NCBI RefSeq assembly: GCF_036588685.1
Contig: NC_086386.1
Span: 69,686,682-69,750,681, forward strand
Direction of reading: 5' to 3'
DNA length: 64,000 bases
DNA from: Mytilus trossulus
Taxonomy: Eukaryota; Mollusca; Bivalvia; Mytilida; Mytilidae
Shown: positions 13,425 through 25,676 of the stretch, piece by piece
How the letters are laid out: the number at the start of each line of letters is the position of its first letter
Position numbering within the stretch: the stretch's first letter is position 1
The notes under the pieces: model-generated
What the model was told of the DNA's origin: nothing
The model's database searches: none
What the model saw: only the letters and a program-made list of their open reading frames with translations
Program-made: the position numbers and the translations under genes

Positions 13425-14255
13425 CCACACCTAGGGGCATTATGTTTTTTCTGTCTGTACGTCCTTTCAGTTGTCCATTTGTTCGTTCATCGATCCGTCT
13501 GTCCCGCTTCAGGTTAAAGTTTTTGTCCAGCCTGTGATTTCTGTCCCAGAAATCTCGAAATAGGGATAACGATTCAACGGGGGAGGCGTTACATGTAGTT
13601 AGCCTCTTAAAAGAAATTAAAAGACATGAATCCTTCATCATATGTTATGAAGTTTCTATCTCATATGCCTATTGTCCATGACCTCATTTTCATGTTGGTG
13701 ACTACTTGAAAACAAAGTTAAGATATTTAGTCTGCTTAATTTCTCTCTTAATATGAGTTATAAAATAACTATACTTAGTATGTGCATACCTTGCAAGCTT
13801 AAAGTCCTCATGCTTGTCACTTGACCTCGACCTCATTTTTATTGATCAGTGAACAAGGTTTAGTTTTCGTGAATAAGTCCATATCTTCGATACTATTTGG
13901 AATAGGTCTACTGTATTTGATGTATGGAATGATTGTATGGTATATATGTCCAACTAGAAGGTCTTAGGTTTCATCTGAACTTGACCTCATATTCATGTTT
14001 CGGTGTGTTTTGTCTGTTTCATAATACTGTATTTAATAGGTCTACTATATTTAGTGTATGGAATGATTGTAAGGTGTACATGTCCATCTTGCAGGTGTCA
14101 TTTGACCTTCCCTCATGCTCTTGGTTAAAGTTAAGTGTTTGAGTTTGTTCTAATACTGTATGCAATAGGTCAGCTATATTTAACGATGTACATGTCAGTC
14201 TGGCATTAATAATTTGACCTTAACCTTATTTTTACGGTTCATATCTTAATTTTAT
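13425..14255. repeat. Dispersed repeat, CACACCTAGGGGCATTATG family
   Basis: Starts near GCCACACCTAGGGGCATTAT and carries GTCTGTACGTCC…CGATCCGTCTGTCCCGC and GTTAAAGTTTTTGTCCAG. Downstream are repeated units with AATAGGTCTACT(G/A)TATTT and GTATGGAATGATTG (13904 and 14035; ~130-base period). I recall this as a common bivalve repeat. The 77- and 73-codon ORFs on opposite strands here are chance frames. Confidence 0.6.
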
Positions 14256-15150
14256 TAGCTCACCTGGCCCAGTGAGCTTTTCTCATCACTTGGCGTCCGT
14301 CGTCGTCGTCCTGCGTTAACTTTTACAAAAATCTTCTCTGAAACTACTGGGTCAAATTTAACCAAACTTAGCCACAATCATCATTGGGGTATCTAGTTCA
14401 AAAATTGTGTCCCGTGACCCCGCCAACCAACCAAGAGGGCCGCCATGGCTAAAATAGAACATAGGGGTAAAATGCAGTTTTTGGCTTATAACTCAAAAAC
14501 CAAAGCATTTAGAGCAAATCTGACGTGGGATAAAATTATTTATCAGGTTAAGATATATCTGCCCTGAAATTTTCAGATGAATCTGACATTCCGTTGTTAG
14601 GTTGCTGCCCCTGAATTGGTAATTTTAAGGAAATTTTGTTTTTGGCTATTATCTTGAATATTATTTTAGAAAGAGATAAACTGTAAACAGCAATAATGTT
14701 CAGCAAAGTAAGATCTACAAATAAGTCAACATAACCAAAATGGTCAGTTGATCACTTTAAGAGTTATTGCACATTATAGTCAATTTGTATCCATTTTTCG
14801 TAAATCTTAGTAATCTTTTAGAAAAATCTTCTCCTCTGAAACTACTCGGCCACAATCATCATTGGGGTATCTTGTTTGAAAATTGTGTCCGATGACCCAG
14901 CCAACCAACCAAGATGGCCGCCACGTCTAAATATAGAACATAGGGGTAAAATGCAGTTTTTGGCTTATAACTCAAAAACCAAAGCATTAAGAGTAAATCT
15001 GACACGAAGTAAAATTGTTGATCAGGTCAAGATCTATCTGCCCTGGAATTTTCAGCTGAATTGAATCATCGGTTGTTAGGTTGCTGCCCCTGAATTAGTA
15101 ATTATGAGGAAATTTTGCTGGTTTTTTTTGTTATTATCTTGAATATTATT
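14256..15150. repeat. Dispersed repeat, TAGCTCACCTGGCCC family (copy 2, right end missing)
   Basis: Same order of blocks as 3581..4845: TAGCTCACCTGGCCCAGTGAG, two internal copies of ACAATCATCATTGGGGTATC (14371 and 14852), GGCTTATAACTCAAAAACCA and GTTAGGTTGCTGCCCCTGAA. Breaks off near 15150, before the AGGTGAGC end. Confidence 0.75.
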
Positions 15151-16404
15151 AGGCAGTTAAGCTGCCTCATGCGAGCACCCTGGATTTGTGTGCTACCCAA
15201 TTAATGCTGAAATACGTGCCATTGTTATTATCTAGCTGTCTACTATATTATTTATAACTTATTGGACAGTTTTTTCATACTTTTCATTCTGGATTACAAA
15301 AAATATGAGCAGAAAAACCTTAAATGATCGTCGATTTTCCCAAAAGTTTTGAAGTTGCACATAGGGAGTAGAGCACATTAGGAATCCTTATGTAGTTTGT
15401 TATCCCCTGAGCTTTTGGCTAAGATGTCAAAGAACAAATGTATGAAATATTGCATCGACGAAAATTTCTAAAGACTAGTAGTTAAGATTTCCCAAATTGC
15501 AAAACTCGTAGGAATATTGTTTGTCGTCAATTCGTAGTCAACTACGTATATAGTACATGTAAGTTCAACTGATCACGCTGTTGGCGGCAATTTTGAATTG
15601 GAAGACGAAATTTTCGTATCTTTTTAATTTGGACACATGGGTTCAAATTAGCGGTGGTCCGGGGTCTGTGACCTTCCACTTTTGCAGTCGGACTTTCTAC
15701 TTAATTACTTGCTACGCCCGACGGACCTCGAAAGAAAATAAAAACATAACTTTGCAAACATTTTTACCGAAGTTTCCTAAAAAACGATCTCAAACTTATT
15801 TTCATCATTACTATTCATGACAGCGATGTTCAATTTGCTCAACCGCTAGCTTTATACAGAAAATCGCCGATAAATAATGTGTAAATCCGAGTAAATTCGC
15901 ATCTCACTTTCTGACAAAAACAACATTGTAAACAAAATGGCTGCCGCGAGACTACAATATCGGATCCGATTGATTCCGGAAGCGGATAAGGGTAATCCCG
16001 GGTTTTTTAACTAAAAAATCCAGATAGGTGACAAAATACAGCTATGCATGGTAAATAGATATAAACACTAGAATTGAAAACCAAAATTGTTTAAAAGAAA
16101 GAAAAAGCAGAAAATATTTTGTACACCAATTTTAATGTCAAAATCCAATGCAAGCATTGACAAGTGACAGCTGGGAACAGTTTATCTAACAATATATATG
16201 TTCCTGGTAACAGTATATTTTTTTTTATCAGTGATAAATGTTGGTTATGCATGTTAAATGCTTTTCAAGTTAAACATAATGCTGCAATTTCAAGGGGTAT
16301 TTTTTTCTCCTCAATTTTGATAGGTCAGTTAAAATAGCTGGAAGTTTCTTCAGGAACATATATATTGACTTTATAGATATACTGTTCCCAGGTTTCTTAT
16401 ATAT
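15151..16404. other. Unassigned intergenic stretch
   Basis: Contains AGGCAGTTAAGCTGCCT (15151), a less AT-rich patch at 15560-15740 and another around 15940-16000 (ATGGCTGCCGCGAGACTACA). A 79-codon frame at 15581..15820 opens with TTG and shows no domain I recognise. A lost exon or repeat cannot be excluded. Confidence 0.3.
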
Positions 16405-16470
16405 AAAAAAAGAAGATGTGGTATGATTGGCAATGAGACAACTATCCACAAGAAACCAAAATGACCAAAA
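16405..16470 (+). repeat. Fragment of short GATGTGGTATGATTGGCAAT element
   Basis: AAGAAGATGTGGTATGATTG… then AGACAACTATCCACAAGAAA, matching the plus-oriented copies at about 43310 and 43440 and at the ends of the 2697-bp units. It leads directly into the tandem array that follows. Confidence 0.6.
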
Positions 16471-17315
16471 CTTGGTAACGGTCAAGATCCCCACCCCAAA
16501 ACAATATATATATTCATGTATGGGACAATATAACAAATCATATGAAATATAGGTGGAGTTCGTGGGGCCACTCTACCCCTTTCTGTTTTAGAATTTATAA
16601 CGGTCGAGATCCTCAATCTTAAACAATAAATATTTATGTATGGGACAATATTACAAATCAAATAAATTTAATAAGGGGTCCCTATGGTCACTGTACACCT
16701 TCATGAGTGAGAAATTGGAAAAATTCGAGATCATCATCCCTTAACCATATATACTCATGTATAAGACTATATAACAAATCAAATGAAATATAGGGGAAGT
16801 CCCTGTGGTCACCCTACCCCTCATGTTTAAGAACTTTGAAACAGTTGGGATCCCCAATTCTAAATGAAATGAAATATAGGGAGAGTCCCTGCAGTCATCT
16901 GATTGATAAAATTGGAAACAGTCGAGATCCCCACCTTTAAATTAAACCATATATATTCATGTATGAGAACTAATCCAATGACATAAAGGGAGAGTCCTTA
17001 GGGTCACCCTACCCACTCCTGTTTGATAATAAGAAACAGATGAGATCTCCTACCCTCAACCATATATATTCATGTATTGGACAATATAACAAATCAAATG
17101 AAATATAGGGGAAGTCACTAGGGTCCCCCACCCCTCCTGTTTGAAAACTTGATAACTGTCGATATCCCGAACCCATAAACCATATATATTCATGTATGGG
17201 ACAATATAAATAATCAAATGAAAATAGGGGTAGTCCCTAGAGTCACCCCACACCCTTTTGTGTGTGTTTTGAAAACTTGAAAAAAGATTTAGATACCAAC
17301 GCCTAAATCATATTC
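16465..17315. repeat. Tandem array, ~115-bp unit, about 8 degenerate copies
   Basis: Units contain (G)GTCGAGATCCCCA, an ACCATATATATTCATGTATG block, GACAATATAACAAATCAAAT, GAAATATAGGG(G/A)AAGTCC and GGTCACCCTACCCCTCCTG. GAGAT-type cores occur near 16495, 16607, 16727, 16847, 16922, 17040, 17158 and 17288. One unit (~16860-16920) is shortened. Minus-strand ORFs (17056..17253) merely read through the repeat. Confidence 0.8.
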
Positions 17316-20026
17316 ATTCCTGTTTTTCATTTCAAAAAGATTGAATGACATACATGGTTAACTGCCTTCAGTGCTTACAGCGCTTTGATTATAGATGTAA
17401 GAATTTGGTAAAGGGTCACTGAGAGATCTACTATAGTAGTTATGGTCACTTTGGTCTTTTTCCGACCGGCAGTAAAACCTGCCCGAAGTTGGTCCCCCGT
17501 TCAGATATGTAGGATGTAAAAGTACGCAGTCACATCTAGTCCAAATGGGAATACAAGATTTCATGTATCGTATAATAGAGAGAGCACTACGCTCACTAGA
17601 CTGTACGAACCTTGCGAAAACTTTATGAGGGGTCCCTAAATGGCCTGTTGCAAGGCAAAAATTGTGTCAATATTCAATATACCTCATTTTGATTATCCAG
17701 TGGTATTATAAACTTCCCTGATGTAATTCTAGAGGGTCTCCACCCTGGACCTACATGAAGTATGTGTTGCTGCTATGTGCTTATCCTGAACATGCATGAA
17801 ATATAATTATTTGCAAGTGAACGTTAAGCAAATAACAATCTGCCATTACTTACGCGTGTCATTAACAAATAAAGGGGTATAGAAATTGTTCAGTACCAAC
17901 TTTGAAACGTGTAAAGACATGCAAGATGCAACAAAGTCAATGTCTAATGTAAGTTAGTCTTGATAATTGATGTTTTGCTTAACCGCATGCATAATTTACC
18001 GATAACGCCAAGGGTAACAGTGGAATATAAATATAAATATGGTCCCTTAAAGTTTGGTCTTCTCCGAAATAAGTCAAAATATCAAAGAAATTTATATGGA
18101 TGCCATCATGGGTATAGACTTTAAGATGCTTAAAATAAAAAATCTGACCAATTAGTTAGAGTTTGGCACCACAATAGAAAGACTGAAATGTTCGAGGAAA
18201 TTAAGCATAATCTTTATACCTTAAAAATAAAAATAAAAACATAATCGAAGAAAACAAACCAGTTATTATTAAGAATCATTTTTTCATCTGTATATCTCCA
18301 CGTTAAAGAAAATTGATTACTTATCAACGGTAGCTATAAATTACGTGTTCATTGTATACACATACTCTTTAGTCTTAATGTAACTCTATTGTAATCCATG
18401 ACCCCTTGGACTCGCCTCTACTATTCAGGCCAAAAGCCTATAATCCATTGATTGGTAAACACTTTTAAAAAATGATATCAAATTAGAAATCGGACCTGTG
18501 TATCTGTATGCTCAGTCAGTGATATTTGCATCTCGAGTAATTGAGTTTCCTACCAATTTACACTTTCGTATACTAGTACATAAAACACAAGTGTTTAAAC
18601 AATACAATGGATGTTACGGGTTGCTGTCTGCATGTTATGGTGGTAAATTATTTTTTTAAAACATGTTTATTGGTTAAAATCATATTAAAGCATAATGTGA
18701 TACATGCAAAATTCATTGACAAACGCAATATTGTCGCAACGAAGCGCACAGTATAAAAAGGTGTTATGACAACGAAGCGTACACAACATGAAAATGAAGA
18801 CACTTTTAAACTTGTATTTTTTTGTTTCTAGATACAACATAAACCAACGATCTTTATGAATTTGTAAATTTTAAATTATGAAATTTTCAAAACTGTATGA
18901 TTTAAAACTATGAGGCACGAGAAACATTAATTTTGAATATTTAAAAAGACCAAGCACGTTTTATCATTGATACTGTTGTGCGTTTTGCGATGTTTTTGTA
19001 CAAAAATGTCACAAATTTCAAAAACCTTGGAGTATTTAATGAGTATAATTGCAAAGAAAATATTGAAGCAGAATATGCACAGAATAGATATTGGATTTTC
19101 TTTAAAATATTAATTCCTTACTGTCTGAACTCGGTGTTACACGGTGTGTTCGATTCGAACACGTAACGTCCGGTTTCATCTGTATCGCGGTTATACAGGG
19201 TGCATTCGGTACATCACGAAAACATACTGTAGCTAACGGTGGTCAAGCAGTTTGCTATTGGATCGTGAATTTTAAAAATCGTGACGAAAATTTTCAACTT
19301 GATTATAGTGTGTAAAATGATACAAGTGTTCCACAAACAGGAAGTTGTTGAGTGATAAATCTAAGATCCCATCACACTATTAATTACTGACTTATAGTGG
19401 CGAATCCGGGGAGTCCGGGTGCTGGAACACCCATGTTTGGGCGATTAATGCATTTGAATTGTGACATGTAGTGGGAACCTACACACACCCTCATTTTGTC
19501 CTAGGTTAGGACCTCCCCACTTTTAAATGGCTGAATCCGCCCCTGTATAAGCCCTGAAACCAATTGCAATTTCCGAAGTCCTTGTAATGTAGTTCCTGCG
19601 AAAGATGCGACAAAAATATTCACGGGATGGACGGACTGGCGGATAAATGGATTAATGGACAGACTGCAGTAAAACAGTAAAGCCCCACTCTTTGAAAAAA
19701 GATCCAGGAAAACTGATCGATCTTTTGAATAAACTTAATCTAAACAATTCAACACTGTTATATATATGATCTTTGAATGTTGTTTTTATTGGTGTTACTA
19801 TTTATTCTGTTATCAGAAAATTCAAAGCAAACTTAGCATTATTGTCATATAAGCCTATTTAATTTATTTATATTTGCATTGCACAAGGTCATATGTTGGG
19901 TTTTTTCCTGGCTGTTTATGACGCCTTACACGAAACTCATTGGATGTTGGATGCACATGTGTACTGATTGATAAATTGGTCTCAAATGCATGTGATTTTA
20001 TAAGTGTTAGTGTTAAATAAAAGTAC
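17316..20026. other. Intergenic, mostly unrecognised
   Basis: AT-rich. A MITE-like stretch lies at 19396..19548 (GCGAATCCGGGGAG at the left, GGCTGAATCCGCCCC at the right). The ORFs at 17358..17564 (minus) and 18978..19166 (plus) show no domain resemblance and I do not call them genes. Confidence 0.4.
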
Positions 20027-20031
20027 AGTAA

Positions 20032-20644
20032 TATTGTGACAGATATTTGAGATAAATATTGGACATAGCTGACGTTACAATTATTAAATAAATTTCATTT
20101 AAATAAGAAAGGTAATGATTTTAGTAATCACTATGTATACCGTTGAATAATGCAAACAGTTCTCCGGCCATTTAAAGATTATTTATTATAACCAAAGTCA
20201 AAGTGACCTCTCAATTATATAATATTGAACATTTACTTATGCAATATTTTGACCTTACTTCGGACAGTAACCACAGTAGGTATTTTCTAAATAAATAACG
20301 ACAAGAGATTTAAAGTAAATTATTTTCAAATAATTTTAACTAAAATAAAGATGATTAATAGCGATCAAAAATAATTATCAAAATATGAATTGTTTTCTGT
20401 TAAGGAATTAATTGAAAATATTTGTTTTACTTTATTGTAGTTTGTAACTGTTTTGTATTATTTTTGTTTTTATTTATTTTATTAAAAAGTTTGAATTTTG
20501 AAACTTATAGCTAGTTACCCCCCAGCATATAACAACAAAGTACCAACTCTCACAGAGTCCTTCTTCTGTTGAGAACAACTAACAACCAACATAATACAAC
20601 ATTAACATCGACAATACGAACAACCAACTTCATTTTGTTATAAT
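20032..20644 (+). repeat. 5' LTR, promoter segment deleted
   Basis: 613 bases. Compared with the right LTR it lacks ~105 bases (counterpart 22847..22951), which include TATATAAG. The break lies at AACGACAAG/AGATTTAAAG near 20300, with AAG shared at both edges. Confidence 0.7.
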
Positions 20645-21471
20645 ATTTGGTGGAGGCCCGTTAATAAAAGCTGACATCAAAAATTAACATCCAGACCTTT
20701 ACAGCATGCAAGAGACTAACACAGTGTTTCGACAATTCGAACAGGAAGATTTACAGTTGGACATTATGTTTGTATCGTTCGGACTATTGAATTCTATATA
20801 TTCCATGTAAATGATTTATTTGTAAATAATCAGAACACTCTATTGAACAAAGACATCAGCTGAATATCAAAGAACATGTTATTATACGAGAAGAACTTTG
20901 ATCAACATCAGTGACATTAATATTGAATTTATATTATTGTGTATTTATATTGGTAAACATATATTTTCATGAAACTATGAGTACATCAAAAGCTTACTTT
21001 TAAAATCTAAATGTTTAATTTAATTTTTTTAGCTATGAAACAAAATGTTCATTTTCATTTCTCAAATCGTATTGCGTTTCATGTCTTAAGATTTAAAAAA
21101 AAAACTTGTCTAAAAGACTGTATAAATAACTTATAAAATTCTTTTTTTTTCATGAAATGTTGTAAAAATTTATTCATTTAAATCATCCATTTAATAACTT
21201 TTCAGAATAAATGATGTTAATTAGCATCTCGTTTGTACAAAAATGTATTTCAAACGCATGTCAATATTAATATTTGCAATCAGTCGTCTTTAAGATTAGG
21301 TTCAAACTTCATTAAGAGTTACGTAACGTAAATATCCTTGTTTGTAAGTTACCTATTATGAACAATTTAGTCAAATTCTTGTTGCCGTTTACTGTACATT
21401 TTGGATAATATAAAACCGGTTCAGAGTTACAATAGTTTAATATATACATATGTAGGCAAGCATATTGCTCT

Positions 21472-21597
21472 GGCTACCTGAATAGCAGGGACGCCACACA
21501 TAATAGATAATGGGTCACCTCAGGAGCAGGTACGCCACAATCAATTGACAAATGGGTTACCTCAGGACCAGGAACGCCATCAAAATGATAAGACAGT
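21472..21597 (+). repeat. Three ~42-bp repeats inside the LTR element
   Basis: GGCTACCTGAATAGCAGGGA (21472), GGTCACCTCAGGAGCAGGTA (21513) and GGTTACCTCAGGACCAGGAA (21555), each followed by CGCCA. They are spaced 41-42 bases apart, a length divisible by 3 in one of the two steps only. Function unknown. Confidence 0.7.
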
Positions 21598-22282
21598 AAC
21601 TTAGAGACTGCTATAAGCAAAATCAAATTCTGTTTAAAATGTATTCAAGTTTTTCATGCTTCATATATTTTTGCAACATTTTGTTTAAACACTTTGCTTA
21701 TATTTCTAATTACATTTCATCAACTGTAAAGATAAACGTTCATTTGTAAGCATGTGGATAACAAACTTTAATGAACAACGATTTATAATTAATACTGAAT
21801 AGTATTTTATCATCATAACATCAATTAAATTAAAACAACAAAAACAAATTAAAGAAAAAATAAAAACACCAATTGAATAGTATAATTGAGGAATCTAAAT
21901 AAGGAGGGAAAAAAGGGGAAAAAAAGAAAAATATAAAAAATAAGTTCATTTTTTTCTTTATTGCTTGAAATCAAAAACTAAATGCTATATGTTTATGCAT
22001 CCATTAATTTTTCGCCACTCAATTGTTTATCTTGTATATTGTTTTGAGGTTTAAATAAAAATATTGATTATTTACTTACATTAATAATTAAAAGTAATAA
22101 ATTCATTTTCAAATTAATATAGTAAATATAAAATTATACCAAAATTTCTATAAAATATTCTTATTATTTATTTTATTTTGGAGTCAAAATTTTCTAAGGA
22201 GAGTGATGTATAATGACAGATATTTGAGATAAATATTGGACAAAGCTGACGTTAACGTTATACTTATAAATTAAATTTCATT

Positions 22283-22651
22283 TAAATAAATAAAGGCAAC
22301 AGTAGTATACCGCTGTTCAAAACTCATAAGTCCATGGACAAAAAACAAAATCGGGTTAACAAACTAAAACCGAGGTAAACGCATTAAATATAAGAGAAGA
22401 ACAACGACACAACACTGAAATGTAATACACATAGAAACGGACCAAAATCCCACGAGAATAACAAATATTACATCAAAACCAAATACATGAATTTTGGATA
22501 GACAAGTACCGTGCCACGTCTTATCTTAATATCTCAAAAATAAGACAAAAACAAACGACGCAACGTTAAAATGTAACACACACAGAAACGAACAATAATA
22601 TAACAATGGCCATCTTCCTGACTTGGTACAGGACATTTTATATATAAATAA
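22283..22651. mobile_element. Short element inserted in the 3' LTR, TAAATAA target duplication
   Basis: 22290..22644 is absent from the left LTR. It is flanked by TAAATAA at 22283..22289 and 22645..22651; the left LTR has one such site at the matching place. The interior (TATACCGCTGTTCAAAACTC … GACTTGGTACAGGACATTTT) resembles a widespread mussel short element as I recall it. It also has two related halves (CAACGACACAACACTGAAAT and CGACGCAACGTTAAAATGTA). Confidence 0.75.
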
Positions 22652-22884
22652 GAAAGGTAATGATTTTATTAATCACTATGTATACCGTTGAATAATGAAA
22701 ACACTTCTCCGGTCATTTAAAGATTATTTATTATCACCAAAGTCAAAGTGACCTCTCTATCATATATTGAACATTTACTTATGCAATATTTTGACCTTAC
22801 TTCGGACAGTAACCATAGTAGGTATTTTCTTAATATATAGCGACAAAGAAAACCACGAAGGCATAACATCAATTAAACGATTGC

Positions 22885-22892
22885 TATATAAG
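22885..22892 (+). promoter_or_regulatory. Candidate LTR TATA box
   Basis: TATATAAG followed about 25-30 bases later by a GAGAAGTC-rich stretch. It lies inside the segment that the left LTR has lost. Assignment rests on sequence alone. Confidence 0.4.
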
Positions 22893-23317
22893 TAGAACTT
22901 CTGCTTTGAGAAGTCAAAGTTTGAAGGTAAGTCATGATTTAATAAGTATTAAGATTTAAAGTAAATTATTTTTAAATAATTTTAACTAAAATGAAGATGA
23001 TTATTAGCGATCAAAAATAATTAATCAAAATATGTATTGTTTTCTGTTAGGGAAATAATTGAAAATATTTGTTTTACTTTATTGCAGTTTGTAACTGTTT
23101 TGTATTATTTTTGTTTTTATTAATTTTATTAAAAAATTTGAATTTTGAAACTCATAGCTAGTTTCCCCCAGCATATAACAACAAAGTACCAACTCTCACA
23201 GAGTCATTCTTCTGTTGGGATTATGGGTCTACAAAAAAACAACCAACTCTACAACCAACATACTACAACATTAACATCGACAATACGAACAACAACTTCA
23301 TTTTGTTATAATAGTAA

Positions 23318-24461
23318 CATACTTTTCACGATAAAAGTAGTCTGGTATAAAGTTTAACATGATAACCGATTTATAACTTTAGATTTGTATATATACACGC
23401 GACATGGTATTTGTATCATATGTAGTATTTTACTTCCTTGGTGACGTTATAATCGTTTCGTATCTGCTTTAATTATGTCCTATTTGGTAAGAATGTTTTA
23501 GTTTCTTAGTCTAGTAGTATGCATCCAGGTCTTATTCCGTTTGGAAGCAATTTTAACAGTCATGTTTAAGGCGGTTTTTATACATCTTGGGACAACATGT
23601 ACAATGTTATCTTAGTGCAAGGTTTGATTTCACTTACTTCAAGTTCCGACTAAAGTCCTTTTAAATATTGCATTTTGTTCGTTTAATATGCAAAGTATAC
23701 AATTTAAATATGTTTTTACAATATTATGATAAAAGTACAATTTTTATATGTAAGGACGTATCACTTTATAAGGGAATCTTTGTATTTGTTTATTTCTACT
23801 CTTTGCAAAATTTGCTATGTAGAGCCACGATGACACACAAGAGGCTAAGTTTTATTTGATAACTGCGAGCATTGGTTACATTTGATGTGTCCCGTGTTGG
23901 TGGAAACACGTATCAAATGATGATATAGAAAGCTATAGAGTCTGAAATGCTTTTGACATGTAGACATTCTGTTTTATTCTGTCATGTTGTGATAGATTTA
24001 TCTGTCATGTTGTGATACATTTATCTGTCATGTTGTGATACATTTATCTGTCATGTTGTGATACATTTATCTGTCAGGCTACTTTTAATTACGTTCAGTT
24101 AATGCCAAAATTTAAATAAGTCCCCTATGAGTAGTTTTTATAAAAAAAAAATGAAACAGAAATGATGTCAGTGACAGTGACATGTATGTACTGGTTATAG
24201 TAGGCAATCTTATTAAGAGTCGTATCATGCATTTTGATCAATGGCCTATGGAAATAATATGTGAGTTCTTACAAAAGTCTTATACACTGAATACCGATGT
24301 TTGGTTATTTCTCTAATGAAATAAAAAAAAGGTGCAATCTTATAACATATATAGTTAAGGCTTAAAATAACAGAATATTTTTTCTAGAGAATATTAAAGA
24401 CGTGCGCAGTCCTGCAGGCAATAAAGAAAAAAAACCAATTCTTGTGTGTTCATTTGTATAT
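23318..24461. other. Intergenic, one minisatellite
   Basis: AT-rich with a 63-codon chance frame. The only structure seen is the 23-bp minisatellite listed separately. Confidence 0.4.
23978..24076. repeat. 23-bp minisatellite, 4 copies plus a partial
   Basis: Unit TCTGTCATGTTGTGATACAT plus TTA, starting at 23978, 24001, 24024 and 24047, with a broken copy at 24070. The first copy has GATAGA for GATACA; the others are identical. Confidence 0.9.
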
Positions 24462-25377
24462 TATAGTCCAGTCAAACTAATTATAACCTCAAACTAATTG
24501 CAACAGAAAATGTTTAGTATCATCTATAGCATTATGCCCTTTATATACACAGAAAAAAAGTCCCATAAAATCTAACTTGAGGAAAACTCAAAAACAGCAT
24601 TTTTAATTTCCTATGGAAATTAACATTATAAGGGGAGATAACTCATGCCAAAAATTAGTCTTTTTTGGTCAGATTTTTTTTTTAAATTTATGTTAAGTAT
24701 GATGCTTTGATGGGGTAATAAGTTTTTATTTGACTCAACTATGTAATCTTCTGCTCATGAAATGTACAAAACCGAAGTGTTATGGGTAGGTTTTTTTCAT
24801 GCATTTTTCATTAAAGAAATTGCAAATTTGAAGCTTTGTAACCATTTTAAAAATATAATTTGAAAATTTGGTATTGTTTATATCTGTATATTATATTTTT
24901 CAGCAGCTTACCTTTCTAAAGAAACTTAAAGCCACAAAAAGAAGAATACATGCTTAATCTTTTTATTAAATTTGAGATTCTTTACCTTGACATGTTGAAA
25001 AATCAATATGGTCTACTAATGAATTACAAAATCTAGATTATAGCTTGATAAAATATATGAAAACATCGTTAGAGTTGTTTGTTACACTCTAAAAATCAAG
25101 AATCAATACATTATGATGAATAGAAGCGGTACATTTGTAATTTTGTATCATTTTTAATTGAATTTTCTGCCTTTTTTGCAAAAGTTATCTCCCTTTTCAA
25201 TGCAAATATCCATAGGAATTTTAAAAGGTGATATTTTTAGTCTTCCTCAAGATAGTTTTTATGGGACTTTTTTCTGTGTATATTTGGGCTATAATGCTAA
25301 AGATTAAAACTTAAAAATCTTCTGTAGCAATTACTTCCGGGTAAGGGTCAAATCTGTGCTAGATTGACTGGACTATA
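24462..25377. mobile_element. 916-bp fold-back transposon with long inverted ends (TA target)
   Basis: Ends TATAGTCCAGTCAA (24462..24475) and its reverse complement (25364..25377). Inverted similarity continues ~190 bases inward; for example AGCATTATGCCC at 24529 pairs with GGGCTATAATGCT near 25287, and AAAAAAGTCCCATAAAA with TTTTTATGGGACTTTTTT. The terminal TA may be a duplicated TA target, as in Tc1/mariner-type elements; the superfamily is not certain. No transposase frame. The right end is 45 bases before the splice-acceptor-like TTTTAG preceding gene 2. Confidence 0.8.
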
Positions 25378-25404
25378 AGTACTTCAGTGAGACCTTCTTA
25401 TTTT

Positions 25405-25422
25405 TGTATAATTGTATTTTAG
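25405..25422 (+). promoter_or_regulatory. Possible 5'UTR splice acceptor of gene 2
   Basis: A T-rich stretch ending GTATTTTAG at 25422, six bases before the ATG at 25429. The first coding exon may follow an untranslated exon upstream. No TATA or initiator was recognised. Confidence 0.35.
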
Positions 25423-25428
25423 AAAATC

Positions 25429-25676
25429 ATGGAAGCAACGTCTGATTGGCAAATAGGGAAATCACTCTCCGATCGAATGAAGTATATGCTGAACAACCAA
25501 CTGATGTGTGACGTCACCTTCAACGTCGGAGCAGATAAGACACCAATCATGGCTCATAAGAACATGCTGGCTAGTGCCAGTCCTGTATTCTACAGCATGT
25601 TTGAAGGACCACTGGCAGAGAAAGGAACTGTTGACATAGCTGACATAGAACCGGAATATTTTAATATGATCTTGCA
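25429..25676 (+). CDS. Gene 2 exon 1 (N-terminal BTB)
   Basis: 248 bases, 82 codons plus two bases. The frame reads on into the intron to a TAA at 25678, so an unspliced message would stop right after …MILQ. Confidence 0.9.

Larger units (their letters stand above)
22209..23312 (+). repeat. 3' LTR with nested insertion
   Basis: 1104 bases. It contains a 355-base insertion at 22290..22644 and retains the ~105-base segment missing from the left LTR. The LTR pair otherwise differs at scattered single bases, so the element is not recent. Confidence 0.7.
20027..23317 (+). mobile_element. Non-coding LTR retroelement with 5-bp target duplication
   Basis: Two direct repeats bound it: 20032..20644 and 22209..23312. 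Each starts TAT(T/A)(G/A)TGACAGATATTTGAG and ends CTTCATTTTGTTATAAT. AGTAA precedes the left one (20027..20031) and follows the right one (23313..23317). The first internal bases ATTTGGTGGAGGCCCGTTAA start with a TGG, as a primer-binding site should; I cannot name the tRNA. AAGGAGAGTGATG just before the right LTR is a plausible polypurine tract. The 1.56-kb interior has no coding frame of note, so the element depends on others (LARD/TRIM-like). Orientation follows the PBS/PPT order. Confidence 0.75.

Noticed and set aside
15581..15820. 79-codon ORF with several aromatic residues
   Set aside because: Opens with TTG, has no recognised domain or splice context, and lies next to dispersed repeats; kept only as unassigned DNA.
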